From: a virus
Strand: one strand, 5' to 3'
IMG/VR virus record: IMGVR_UViG_3300006919_000566
Location: 1 to 21,331 of that record
Length of the DNA stretch: 21,331 bases
Below the pieces are notes generated by a model. That model made no database searches and was not told the origin of the DNA. It saw only the letters and a program-made list of their open reading frames with translations. A program made the translations under genes and the position numbers. Positions 1 through 5,729 of the stretch are shown here, piece after piece. The stretch's first letter is position 1. Each line of letters begins with the position of its first letter.

Positions 1-77
1 CTAAAGTTTTCTGTTTCCTCTGATATGTCGTGGTCACTGCCCCATATCAGTTCGTGCTTACAATGCCAGCAGTTCAT
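1..77 (-). CDS. Small CxxC protein, 3' end cut by window edge
   Basis: Only the first 25 codons are inside the window. The protein starts MNCWHCKHELIWGSDHD and continues acidic (ISEETENF) to the edge. The C-x2-C pair (residues 3 and 6) followed by an ELIWGSDHD stretch is the look of a family of very small phage zinc-ribbon proteins that carry a second cysteine pair near the C-terminus; that second pair would lie beyond position 1. The ATG overlaps the TGA of the upstream 74-aa gene in an ATGA arrangement, so translation is probably coupled. No function is known to me. The open frame, the overlap and the recognisable N-terminus make it likely to be real. Confidence 0.66.
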   Translation of the reverse strand, partial: MNCWHCKHELIWGSDHDISEETENF

Positions 78-298
78 TCTTCTAGCTCCACATACGCAGT
101 GCTATAGTCTTGGTCACCATACGCCCAGCCACCATCGTTTTCCACATCTATGTCAACACCAATCAAGTGCTGGGTCTGTTCCCTTGCCATCTCACGCGCT
201 TTTACTTCTGCTTCTAGTTCATCGTACGCCTCAATCTCAAAGTTGCGGTCATACCAAACGGTCAGGTCAATCTTGACGTTGTACAGTTTCTTTTTCAT
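74..298 (-). CDS. Hypothetical protein, 74 aa
   Basis: Small mixed alpha/beta protein starting MKKKLYNVKIDLTVWYDR, with a charged helix rich in Glu, Ala and Arg in the middle (about residues 26-40) and an acidic, aromatic C-terminus (WAYGDQDYSTAYVELEE). I do not recognise the family. It begins at the second copy of a 25-bp leader that supplies AAGGA eight bases before ATG. Its start overlaps the stop of the upstream 112-aa gene by four bases, and its own stop overlaps the next ATG. It belongs to the second minus-strand early unit. Confidence 0.75.
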   Translation of the reverse strand: MKKKLYNVKIDLTVWYDRNFEIEAYDELEAEVKAREMAREQTQHLIGVDIDVENDGGWAYGDQDYSTAYVELEE

Positions 299-318
299 CT
301 GCTTTGTCCTTGTGTTGT
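294..318 (-). repeat. 25-bp leader repeat, copy 2 (RBS and start of the 74-aa gene)
   Basis: Identical over 25 bases to 629-653. On the minus strand it reads from ACAACAC through the ribosome binding site AAGGA and a CAAAGCAG spacer into ATGAA. Here it also encodes the last residues of the upstream 112-aa protein (TTQGQS and the stop), so that protein's C-terminus has been shaped by the repeat. The likely origin is duplication of a translation-initiation cassette. Confidence 0.85.
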
Positions 319-633
319 GTAGTATCTAGGAGATGCCCGTTGCGTTTCATAAGATTCTTTAAGACAATGTTCATTTAATTCGTGCAAACAGCCTCCATCA
401 TCCTCAAAGTCAAATTGGTCGTATTCCACCCACTCGCCTTTGTTGTTTAACTTTTGAATAAAATATATATAGTCAGGCCACCCATCTTCATTGAATTGTG
501 TACTCAAGTAATATTCGCTATGATTCCAATCTTCCACATATGTACTGGCCTCTTGAAAGCTAGAACAAACCTTAAATACTTTTACTTCTTTTATGCTTTC
601 ATCTTTTTCCCAAGATACTACTCTATAATTCAT
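295..633 (-). CDS. Hypothetical protein, 112 aa
   Basis: Starts MNYRVVSWEKDESIKEVKVF. It is rich in aromatic and acidic residues (EEYDQFDFEDDGG-like stretch around residues 66-82) and has no cysteine pairs or membrane segment. I do not recognise a family. It is the first gene after a candidate sigma70-type promoter and follows the terminator of the upstream unit. The ribosome binding site AAGGA lies eight bases before ATG inside the 25-bp leader repeat. Its last few codons are provided by the second leader copy, which overlaps the start of the next gene. Confidence 0.75.
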   Translation of the reverse strand: MNYRVVSWEKDESIKEVKVFKVCSSFQEASTYVEDWNHSEYYLSTQFNEDGWPDYIYFIQKLNNKGEWVEYDQFDFEDDGGCLHELNEHCLKESYETQRASPRYYTTQGQSR

Positions 634-653
634 CTGCTTTGTCCTTGTGTTGT
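629..653 (-). repeat. 25-bp leader repeat, copy 1 (RBS and start of the 112-aa gene)
   Basis: Exact match to 294-318 over 25 bases, covering the Shine-Dalgarno AAGGA, an eight-base spacer, ATG and two more bases. It sits directly upstream of the first gene of the unit, downstream of the candidate promoter at 667-696. Confidence 0.85.
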
Positions 654-666
654 TTGCATTAAGTTA

Positions 667-696
667 CCCATACAACAAACAAATGTTGCCTGTCAA
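667..696 (-). promoter_or_regulatory. Candidate sigma70-type promoter for the left-most minus-strand unit
   Basis: On the minus strand a perfect -35 TTGACA (696-691) is followed after 18 bases by TATGGG (672-667), a weak -10. It lies between the terminator of the upstream unit (T-run 706-698) and the 112-aa gene start at 633, where a new promoter would be expected. The -10 matches consensus at only three positions, so the call rests mainly on position and the perfect -35. Confidence 0.42.
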
Positions 697-697
697 C

Positions 698-734
698 AAA
701 AAAAAACAGGGGCGACAAATCAATGCCACCCCTG
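698..734 (-). terminator. Rho-independent terminator
   Basis: Minus strand: CAGGGG (734-729) pairs with CCCCTG (712-707) across a 16-base loop and is followed immediately by nine T residues (706-698). It lies about 30 bases downstream of the stop of the 88-aa gene and ends the first minus-strand unit before the next candidate promoter. The six-pair stem is short and the loop long, but the uninterrupted T-run is strong. Confidence 0.72.
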
Positions 735-759
735 CTTTCCACACAACAACATGAAAGCA

Positions 760-790
760 ACCTTATGGGGAAGGAGCAACCTCATAAGGT
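760..790 (-). repeat. Hairpin spanning the stop codon of the 88-aa gene
   Basis: ACCTTATG (760-767) and CATAAGGT (783-790) form a perfect 8-bp inverted repeat with a 15-base loop. The stop codon of the minus-strand 88-aa gene lies in the stem. No T-run follows directly, so it is not a terminator by itself; with the terminator at 698-734 it makes a tandem hairpin 3' end that could protect the transcript from exonucleases. Confidence 0.5.
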
Positions 791-1029
791 ATGCCTATTC
801 TTACCACGTTCTTTTCGTTTGCGTCAAGCCATTTTTTACATTCTTTTTCAGTTTTTCCCACATAAGCAGTGACAAGCCGCAGATAATCTACACAATCTTT
901 TGACTTGACAAGTTCGCGGGATGTTTCCCCCAATCTCACAGACGATGCGGGTACAAGAACTTCCCACCTTCCTTCGGCAGGGGATATGACTTCGACTTTT
1001 AGCTTGGGCGTTTTCAAATTAGTTTTCAT
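763..1029 (-). CDS. Hypothetical protein, 88 aa
   Basis: Basic protein starting MKTNLKTPKLKVEVISPAEG and ending VRIGIPYEVAPSP, with a Lys/Glu/Cys-containing helix in the C-terminal half (YVGKTEKECKKWLDANEKN). No recognised family. An earlier in-frame ATG exists at 1047, but the start at 1029 is preceded by GAGGAAG at good spacing while 1047 has no ribosome binding site. The gene overlaps the end of the RHH-like gene by 11 bases. It is the last gene of the first minus-strand unit, before a hairpin and terminator. Confidence 0.7.
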   Translation of the reverse strand: MKTNLKTPKLKVEVISPAEGRWEVLVPASSVRLGETSRELVKSKDCVDYLRLVTAYVGKTEKECKKWLDANEKNVVRIGIPYEVAPSP

Positions 1030-1216
1030 CTTCTTCCTCGATGGCACTCAGGTAAACATCTATAGCGTCACGGATTATGTCTGCTACTGCTACCTGTTCT
1101 AGGCTTGTCTTTTGCATGTGTTCTGCTATTGCAGTTAGTTTTTCAAACTGACTAACCTTAATCATCATGTTGTAAGGTTTTGTTGGTTCAAGTATCTTTA
1201 TCGGTCTTGGCATCAT
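1019..1216 (-). CDS. Putative ribbon-helix-helix protein, 65 aa
   Basis: After a basic leader (MMPRPIKILEPTKPYN) comes a short strand-like MMIKVS (residues 17-22), then two helices: SQFEKLTAIAEHMQKT and VADIIRDAIDVYLSAIEEE. This strand-helix-helix order and length fit the CopG/Arc/MetJ ribbon-helix-helix DNA-binding fold, which works as a dimer with the strand in the major groove. Such proteins commonly act as phage regulators. That role is inferred from predicted fold only. The start at 1216 has AAAGAAAG upstream; a start at the internal MM (1168) lacks one. It overlaps the 47-aa gene by 29 bases and the 88-aa gene by 11. Confidence 0.68.
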   Translation of the reverse strand: MMPRPIKILEPTKPYNMMIKVSQFEKLTAIAEHMQKTSLEQVAVADIIRDAIDVYLSAIEEEDEN

Positions 1217-1331
1217 ACATTTCTTTCTTTGCCTGTTTATCCTGTAATGTTTTTCTTTTGTCAGGTATTACTTGCTTACCAAACTTAGGTAACTGTTTAG
1301 CTATAGGGTTGATTCTATTAATCTTTTTCAT
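1188..1331 (-). CDS. Small basic protein, 47 aa
   Basis: Begins MKKINRINPIAKQLPKFGKQ and continues VIPDKRKTLQDKQAKKEMYDAKTDK-like to a TGA, with about one third Lys/Arg. The opening pattern, M-K-[KR]-[IV]-N-x-I/P-A-K-x-L-x-x-F-x-K-x-V-I-P, matches a recurring family of very small basic proteins in T7-like phages (recalled, not searched). It is the first gene of the minus-strand early unit and overlaps the next gene by 29 bases in another frame. The ribosome binding site is poor (ATAGGTAACCC). Function unknown; high charge suggests nucleic-acid binding. Confidence 0.62.
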   Translation of the reverse strand: MKKINRINPIAKQLPKFGKQVIPDKRKTLQDKQAKKEMYDAKTDKDT

Positions 1332-1357
1332 AGTAGGGTTACCTATAGGGTTTGTTC
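1299..1357. repeat. Degenerate tandem element with core CTATAGGGTT
   Basis: Two copies of CTATAGGGTT lie 42 bases apart (1301-1310 and 1343-1352, plus strand). Extended on the minus strand they agree at 17 of 21 positions (AGAAnnAACCCTATAGnTAAn). One copy is inside the 47-aa gene, the other just before its ATG. The core CTATAGGG is also the start-site core of T7-type phage promoters, here pointing toward the primase operon, but the upstream half does not match well and no phage RNA polymerase gene is in the window. A repressor operator is an alternative. Confidence 0.42.
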
Positions 1358-1407
1358 TCTTTAATGGGTATCAGTTTTGTCAACCCACGTCAACAACAAA
1401 AATGCAC

Positions 1408-1436
1408 TTGACTGAAAATAATTTCTAGCGTATCTG
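1408..1436 (+). promoter_or_regulatory. Candidate promoter of the replication operon
   Basis: TTGACT (1408-1413), a 17-base spacer, then TATCTG (1431-1436), ending 23 bases before the primase ATG. The -35 is one base from consensus and identical to that of the stronger promoter at 5667; the -10 matches at only three positions. Position in the only divergent intergenic region supports it. Confidence 0.42.
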
Positions 1437-1459
1437 TTTTGCCATGAAAGGAAACACAC

Positions 1460-2257
1460 ATGACATCTTGGATAAAAGATTACGTTGCAGATTTGTCTAT
1501 TGCACCCGAAGGTCAGTTGCGTATGGACTGCCCTGCGTGTGGCAAAAAGAATACGTTTAGCGTTAGTGACACGGGTGGTGAACGCCTGTGGTTTTGTTTT
1601 CACGCTGACTGTGGTGTTCGCGGTCGGACAGGATTCCGAATCAGGAAAGACGCACCCTACCATCCTTTGCTATCCAAAGTAAAGCCCACACCAAGACCCG
1701 ACATTCACACGGGGTCTTTCGAGTTGCCCGATACTTTCGTGGCACTGTCCCGCGAACACGCGGCAGAATCTTACGTAAAAAAAGTAAATGCCTACCCTGC
1801 GTACCAAGAAGGTCGCGCAGACATTCGCTACGACTTTCGCATGAACCGTGTGGTCTATCTTGTAAAGGATGGTCGCAAGGTTATCGATGCGGCGGGTCGC
1901 ACCCTAACAAACCAAAAACCAAAATGGTGGAGATATGGAAAATCAGGTTATCCTTTCGTTTGCGGCACAGGACGTGTCGCTATTCTTTTGGAAGATTGTG
2001 CTAGTGCTTGCTGTGTATCTGATATTTTTTCGGGGATAGCCCTGCTGGGTACTAACCTATTGGACAGCCACTTGCCTATCCTAAAAAGATATGATAAAGT
2101 AATTGTGGCGTTGGATAAAGACGCAACAGCAAAAGGTTTGCAACTGGTAAGAAAACTACAGGGTCACATGCCCGCCAGCTTGCTTGTATTGAACAAAGAT
2201 TTGAAGGATATGAACAACGATGAACGAGAACGAACACTCGAAAAATACGTCCCTTGA
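1460..2257 (+). CDS. DNA primase (zinc ribbon plus Toprim), T7 gp4A-like
   Basis: Synthesises RNA primers for lagging-strand replication. The N-terminus carries a zinc ribbon with C24-x2-C27 and C46-x4-C51 for template recognition. The C-terminal half is a Toprim domain: the catalytic Glu is E178 (ILLEDCASA) and the metal-binding pair is D219-K-D221 (ALDKDATAKG). At 265 aa it corresponds to the primase half of T7 gp4 without the helicase. The helicase follows as a separate gene overlapping by 38 bases in another frame, so the two presumably associate after translation. Start chosen for AAAGGAAA upstream. First gene of the replication operon. Confidence 0.9.
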   Translation: MTSWIKDYVADLSIAPEGQLRMDCPACGKKNTFSVSDTGGERLWFCFHADCGVRGRTGFRIRKDAPYHPLLSKVKPTPRPDIHTGSFELPDTFVALSREHAAESYVKKVNAYPAYQEGRADIRYDFRMNRVVYLVKDGRKVIDAAGRTLTNQKPKWWRYGKSGYPFVCGTGRVAILLEDCASACCVSDIFSGIALLGTNLLDSHLPILKRYDKVIVALDKDATAKGLQLVRKLQGHMPASLLVLNKDLKDMNNDERERTLEKYVP

Positions 2258-3458
2258 ACTACAGGTTCTGGGCTACATACTAAATAAGGACTTTTATGGT
2301 CGGGTAAAGAACATTGTTACCCGTGACATGTTCGAGGGACGGTACGCTACCGTGTTCGATGCAATCACACACGGGCATAAGAAGTACGATGTGACCTTGC
2401 ACCCTCGACAGCTATCGGCAATCATTGCAGACCGTAACCCTGCCACGCCCCTGTCGGCTATGGAAGAACTGTACGGTATAGTTGACAACCTACCCACCCA
2501 CATGTCCGATGCTGGTGACCTAGAGATGGACATTGTGCGTAACTTCTGGGTGCGTGACCGTGCGCGGCAGATTGGTGAGAAAGCTATAGCAATCTTTACA
2601 GGGGAGTCCGAACACTTTGGCGAACTCAAGACCCTAATTGATATGGTAGAGGATGGTCGGATGTCGGACAAAACTACCTATAGTGAAATGGACAAAGGCT
2701 TTGAACAACTAATGGAAGAGGAGACAGGCGAACCCGACTTCCCTTTTGATTGGGACTTGTTGTCCGAACATTTGTCAGGAACGGATAGGGGCAACCTTGG
2801 TATTATCTTTGCCCGTCCAGAGGTAGGCAAGACCACCTTCTGTGCCTTCATTGCCGCAGGGTACATACGGCGACAGCAAAAGGTGGTGTATTGGGCTAAC
2901 GAGGAACCTGCTGAAAAAATCAAGCTGAGAATTATACAGTCAATATTCCGACTGACCCGTGAAGAGATGCGTCAACAATCTGACACACTCAAGATGCGGT
3001 ACGCCGAAGAGATAGAACCGTACCTGACTGTCATGGATTCTGTGGGTACATCTATGGATGAATTAAATGATTATGCCCAGCTAAACGAACCCGATGTAAT
3101 GTTCTGTGACCAGCTAGATAAATTCAGGGTTGCTGGTGAGTTCAACCGTGGTGACGAACGCCTCAAGGAAACCTATGTGCTTGCGCGGGAGATTGCCAAG
3201 CGTAACAAACTTATGGTATGGTCGGTCAGTCAGGCCAGCTTCGAGGCACATGACCGTCAGTTCATTGACTATGCTATGTTGGATGGTTCGCGTACAGGTA
3301 AGGCTGGTGAAGCAGATGTCATCATAGGCATTGGCAAGACAGGAACATCAGAAGAAGAGAATACGGTACGACACATTTGTATTTCAAAAAATAAACTTAA
3401 CGGGTGGCACGGTATGTTTACAAGCCACATCGATGTGCAAAGAGGAGTGTATTACTAA
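2220..3458 (+). CDS. Replicative DNA helicase, DnaB/gp4 type
   Basis: Ring-shaped RecA-fold helicase that unwinds the fork, driven by NTP hydrolysis. The N-terminal ~150 residues resemble the DnaB N-terminal primase-contact domain (SLELQVLGYIL, then helices). The motor domain has Walker A ARPEVGKT (198-205), which has Ala rather than Gly at its first position as DnaB does, a NEEP element with E228, Walker B VMFCD ending at D297, and the polar H3 strand WSVSQAS (334-340). The DGSRTGKAGEADVIIGIGK segment (355-373) carries the arginine-finger region. ATG 2220 follows AAGGA by 11 bases. It partners the separate primase upstream. Confidence 0.92.
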   Translation: MNENEHSKNTSLELQVLGYILNKDFYGRVKNIVTRDMFEGRYATVFDAITHGHKKYDVTLHPRQLSAIIADRNPATPLSAMEELYGIVDNLPTHMSDAGDLEMDIVRNFWVRDRARQIGEKAIAIFTGESEHFGELKTLIDMVEDGRMSDKTTYSEMDKGFEQLMEEETGEPDFPFDWDLLSEHLSGTDRGNLGIIFARPEVGKTTFCAFIAAGYIRRQQKVVYWANEEPAEKIKLRIIQSIFRLTREEMRQQSDTLKMRYAEEIEPYLTVMDSVGTSMDELNDYAQLNEPDVMFCDQLDKFRVAGEFNRGDERLKETYVLAREIAKRNKLMVWSVSQASFEAHDRQFIDYAMLDGSRTGKAGEADVIIGIGKTGTSEEENTVRHICISKNKLNGWHGMFTSHIDVQRGVYY

Positions 3459-3607
3459 TGAGCAATCACGAGAACGAAGAAATACTAGAACGCATATACG
3501 AAGAAGAGTATGAACGCTTGCGCAAAAGGTATCCACAGTTTAACGAGGCTTCTATAGAAATATTAGCCAAATACTTTGCAGGTAAGATATTTGGGGAAAT
3601 GGAATGA
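3458..3607 (+). CDS. Hypothetical protein, 49 aa
   Basis: Highly charged, mostly helical protein (MSNHENEEILERIYEEEYE, then RLRKRYPQFNEASIEILAKYF). It starts with a TAATG overlap on the helicase stop and has AGAGGAG about 12 bases upstream. A longer in-frame opening at 3404 would run inside the helicase gene without a ribosome binding site and is rejected. Its TGA overlaps the exonuclease ATG. No family recognised; its place between helicase and exonuclease suggests an accessory replication role, which is an inference only. Confidence 0.68.
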   Translation: MSNHENEEILERIYEEEYERLRKRYPQFNEASIEILAKYFAGKIFGEME

Positions 3608-4191
3608 ACGTACTAACCCTAGACGTGGAGACCACGCACAAAGAACGTGCCAACGGTAGGACAACACCCCTGCCTTACTTTGGAAACTCTTTGGTTTCAA
3701 TAGGTTACAAGTGGTTAAACGAGGAGCGGGTATTCTACGACTGCTACTACCACAGCACTGAGCCACCCACGGACAGTGCCGCCCAAGATATGCAAACGGC
3801 ACTCAACTACGCTGACGTTATCATTGGACAAAACTTTAAGTTTGACTTAAACTGGCTACGTGAATGTGGCTTTACATACGAGGGACATATCTATGACACG
3901 ATGGTTTCGGAATATATACTGGCGAGGTCGCAGAGATGGCCTCTGGGACTTGCTTCTCTTGCAGAAAAGTATAGTGACGTACAAAAGCAGAAGGACGTTA
4001 TCACACCGTATTTCAAGGAAGGTAAAACGTTTTATGACATTCCTTGGGATGTGATTAAAGAATACGGCATTGCCGATGTACTATCTACAGAGCAAGTAGC
4101 ACTTGCACAACTCGAAGCCTTTGGCACTACATTTGAGGAACTATTCAATGAACAACCGGACTCTCTTGCCCACTTTGCGTCTGTCGCTTGA
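3604..4191 (+). CDS. 3'-5' exonuclease (DnaQ/PolA-type proofreading domain) as a separate protein
   Basis: Corresponds to the proofreading domain of T7-like family A polymerases but is its own gene of 195 aa. Exo I is LDVETT with D7 and E9. Exo II is IIGQNFKFDLNWL with N77 and D81. Exo III is EYGIADV, giving Y154-x3-D158, so all four metal-binding carboxylates and the catalytic Tyr are present. The C-terminal linker (FEELFNEQ) is what normally leads into the polymerase thumb, but the frame then runs to a stop 44 bases into the polymerase gene. Starts ATGA-coupled to the 49-aa gene with GGGGAA upstream. It likely acts in trans with the polymerase. Confidence 0.88.
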   Translation: MNVLTLDVETTHKERANGRTTPLPYFGNSLVSIGYKWLNEERVFYDCYYHSTEPPTDSAAQDMQTALNYADVIIGQNFKFDLNWLRECGFTYEGHIYDTMVSEYILARSQRWPLGLASLAEKYSDVQKQKDVITPYFKEGKTFYDIPWDVIKEYGIADVLSTEQVALAQLEAFGTTFEELFNEQPDSLAHFASVA

Positions 4192-5695
4192 CATGACAAA
4201 AGTTCTTGCCCGTATGGAGCAGAACGGAATCAAAGTAAATAAACAAACCCTAGACGAAATCAGAGAACAGTACCAGACCGAACTGTTCACCCTAGAGCGG
4301 CGGCTAACCGAACTCGCCGCGAACGCAATGGGGGATACCCCTATCAACCTAGCCAGTGCAGATGACCGCTCCAAGCTGTTCTACTCCTGCGCCGTACGCA
4401 ACAAGTCCCGTTGGGCAAGCATCTTCAACTTGGGGATGGAATTGCGGGGTGCAGGTATGAAGCCCAAGCGGCGAACCCGCATGTCCCGTCAAGACTTCAA
4501 CAGGTACGTAATCAACGAGACAGACGTGCTGTACAAGACCAAGGGCAGTCAGTGTACCGATTGCGGGGGCAAGGGACGCTACACAGCCCGCAAGAAGGAC
4601 GGGACACTAGGTAAGGCTATCAGAATCTGCAAGCCCTGTGGTGGCAAGGGAGTGCGCTACGAATCGACTGGTGAGGTAGCGGGCTTCAAACTCATACCCC
4701 GTGATGTTTACAGCACTGCGGCGGCTGGCTTCAAGACGGACAAGGAAACCTTGGAACAGGTTTTGTCTAGCCTACGAGGTGAAGCCCGCGAGTTTGCTGA
4801 GTCGTACATACGGTACAGTGCGGTTCGCACCTATGTCGGTTCCTTCCTCGAAGGAATGGAAAACAACATGGATGCCAACGGTATTATCCACACAGAGTTT
4901 ATGCAGTGTGTGACAGCAACCGGACGACTATCCAGCCGCAACCCAAACTTCCAGAACATGCCACGGGGTAACACGTTCGAGATTCGCCGTGCCGTGGAAA
5001 GTAGGTTCGAGGGCGGGTCTATCCTAGAAGGGGACTCCTCGCAGTTGGAGTTCAGGGTTGCTGGCTTTCTTGCGGGGGACGAGACAGTCATGTCTGATGT
5101 GCAGGAAGGCACAGACGTACACAGTATCACCGCAGGTATTATCGGGTGTACCAGACAAGAAGCCAAGGCGCACACATTCAAACCCTTGTACGGTGGCACC
5201 AGTGGCACTGATGACCAGAAAAGATATTACAACGCTTTCAAGACCAAGTATGCACAGGTTGCTGAGTGGCAAGACGGTATGCAAAAACATGCGGTAATGC
5301 ACAAGTACATCCAGTTACCATCAGGGCGGCAGTATGCCTTTCCGTATGCTAGGTGGACTGATTGGGGTACGGCCACAGACCGCACTGCTATATGTAACTA
5401 CCCTGTGCAGGGATTTGCCACGGCTGACCTTCTTCCGATGGGCTTGGTGTTGCTGGATAGGGAAATGCGCCGCCAAGAAATGAAGTCAGTTATCTGTAAT
5501 ACCGTACACGATTCTATTGTCCTAGATGTTTATCCGGGTGAGGAAGAGAAATGTGTTGACGTGCTATCTAGCTGTATGCTAATGATAAATGAAGAAGCAC
5601 AAAAAAGATACGGGGTCTTCTATGACATGCCTATAGGAATAGAATTAAAAATAGGTAAAAATTGGCTTGACTCCGAAGTTATATTAGAAGTATAA
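4148..5695 (+). CDS. Family A DNA polymerase with DnaJ-like zinc-finger insert, no exonuclease domain
   Basis: Replicative polymerase, 515 aa. Start taken at 4148, seven bases after GAGGAA, instead of an upstream in-frame ATG at 4103. The thumb begins at residue 10 (LRLSLDMTKVLARMEQNGI). Polymerase motifs are complete: TATGRLSSRNPNFQN (256-270), motif A DSSQLEFR (296-303; Tyr of the usual DYSQIELR is Ser, steric-gate Glu E301 kept), motif B R336...K340...F344...Y348-G, motif C VHDS (453-456). Phe344 matches E. coli Pol I Phe762. About 100 residues are inserted in the thumb (roughly 82-185) with C136-x2-C139-GGKG and C161-x2-C164-GGKG, a DnaJ-type zinc finger. HMO-2011 phage polymerase is known for a partial DnaJ domain. 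Confidence 0.93.
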   Translation: MNNRTLLPTLRLSLDMTKVLARMEQNGIKVNKQTLDEIREQYQTELFTLERRLTELAANAMGDTPINLASADDRSKLFYSCAVRNKSRWASIFNLGMELRGAGMKPKRRTRMSRQDFNRYVINETDVLYKTKGSQCTDCGGKGRYTARKKDGTLGKAIRICKPCGGKGVRYESTGEVAGFKLIPRDVYSTAAAGFKTDKETLEQVLSSLRGEAREFAESYIRYSAVRTYVGSFLEGMENNMDANGIIHTEFMQCVTATGRLSSRNPNFQNMPRGNTFEIRRAVESRFEGGSILEGDSSQLEFRVAGFLAGDETVMSDVQEGTDVHSITAGIIGCTRQEAKAHTFKPLYGGTSGTDDQKRYYNAFKTKYAQVAEWQDGMQKHAVMHKYIQLPSGRQYAFPYARWTDWGTATDRTAICNYPVQGFATADLLPMGLVLLDREMRRQEMKSVICNTVHDSIVLDVYPGEEEKCVDVLSSCMLMINEEAQKRYGVFYDMPIGIELKIGKNWLDSEVILEV

Positions 5696-5696
5696 T
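5667..5696 (+). promoter_or_regulatory. Sigma70-type promoter inside the end of the polymerase gene
   Basis: TTGACT (5667-5672), 18-base spacer, perfect TATAAT (5691-5696). The -10 contains the polymerase stop codon (GTA TAA). The next ATG is 34 bases beyond the -10, leaving room for a short leader with GAGAGGAC as ribosome binding site. This is the best promoter match seen in the window and would raise expression of the 285-aa protein and genes below it using host RNA polymerase. Confidence 0.66.
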
Positions 5697-5729
5697 CGCT
5701 ATACAACTCCAACCCATAGAGAGGACATC

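Noticed and set aside
454-903. Open plus-strand frame of 149 codons over the left minus-strand genes
   Set aside because: It crosses several well-supported minus-strand genes and the terminator, is rich in Phe/Ile/Cys in an unstructured way and has no good ribosome binding site.
1378-1393. Minus-strand TTGACG and TTGACA as promoters for the 47-aa unit
   Set aside because: No acceptable -10 occurs at 16-18 bases from either; kept only as a possibility since some promoter must drive that unit.
1361-1663. Minus-strand frame of 100 codons reaching back over the primase zinc ribbon
   Set aside because: Opposes the primase motifs and the divergent regulatory region; no ribosome binding site.
4103-4147. 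Upstream in-frame start for the polymerase
   Set aside because: It lacks a ribosome binding site and adds residues that do not fit the thumb; 4148 has GAGGAA at ideal spacing.
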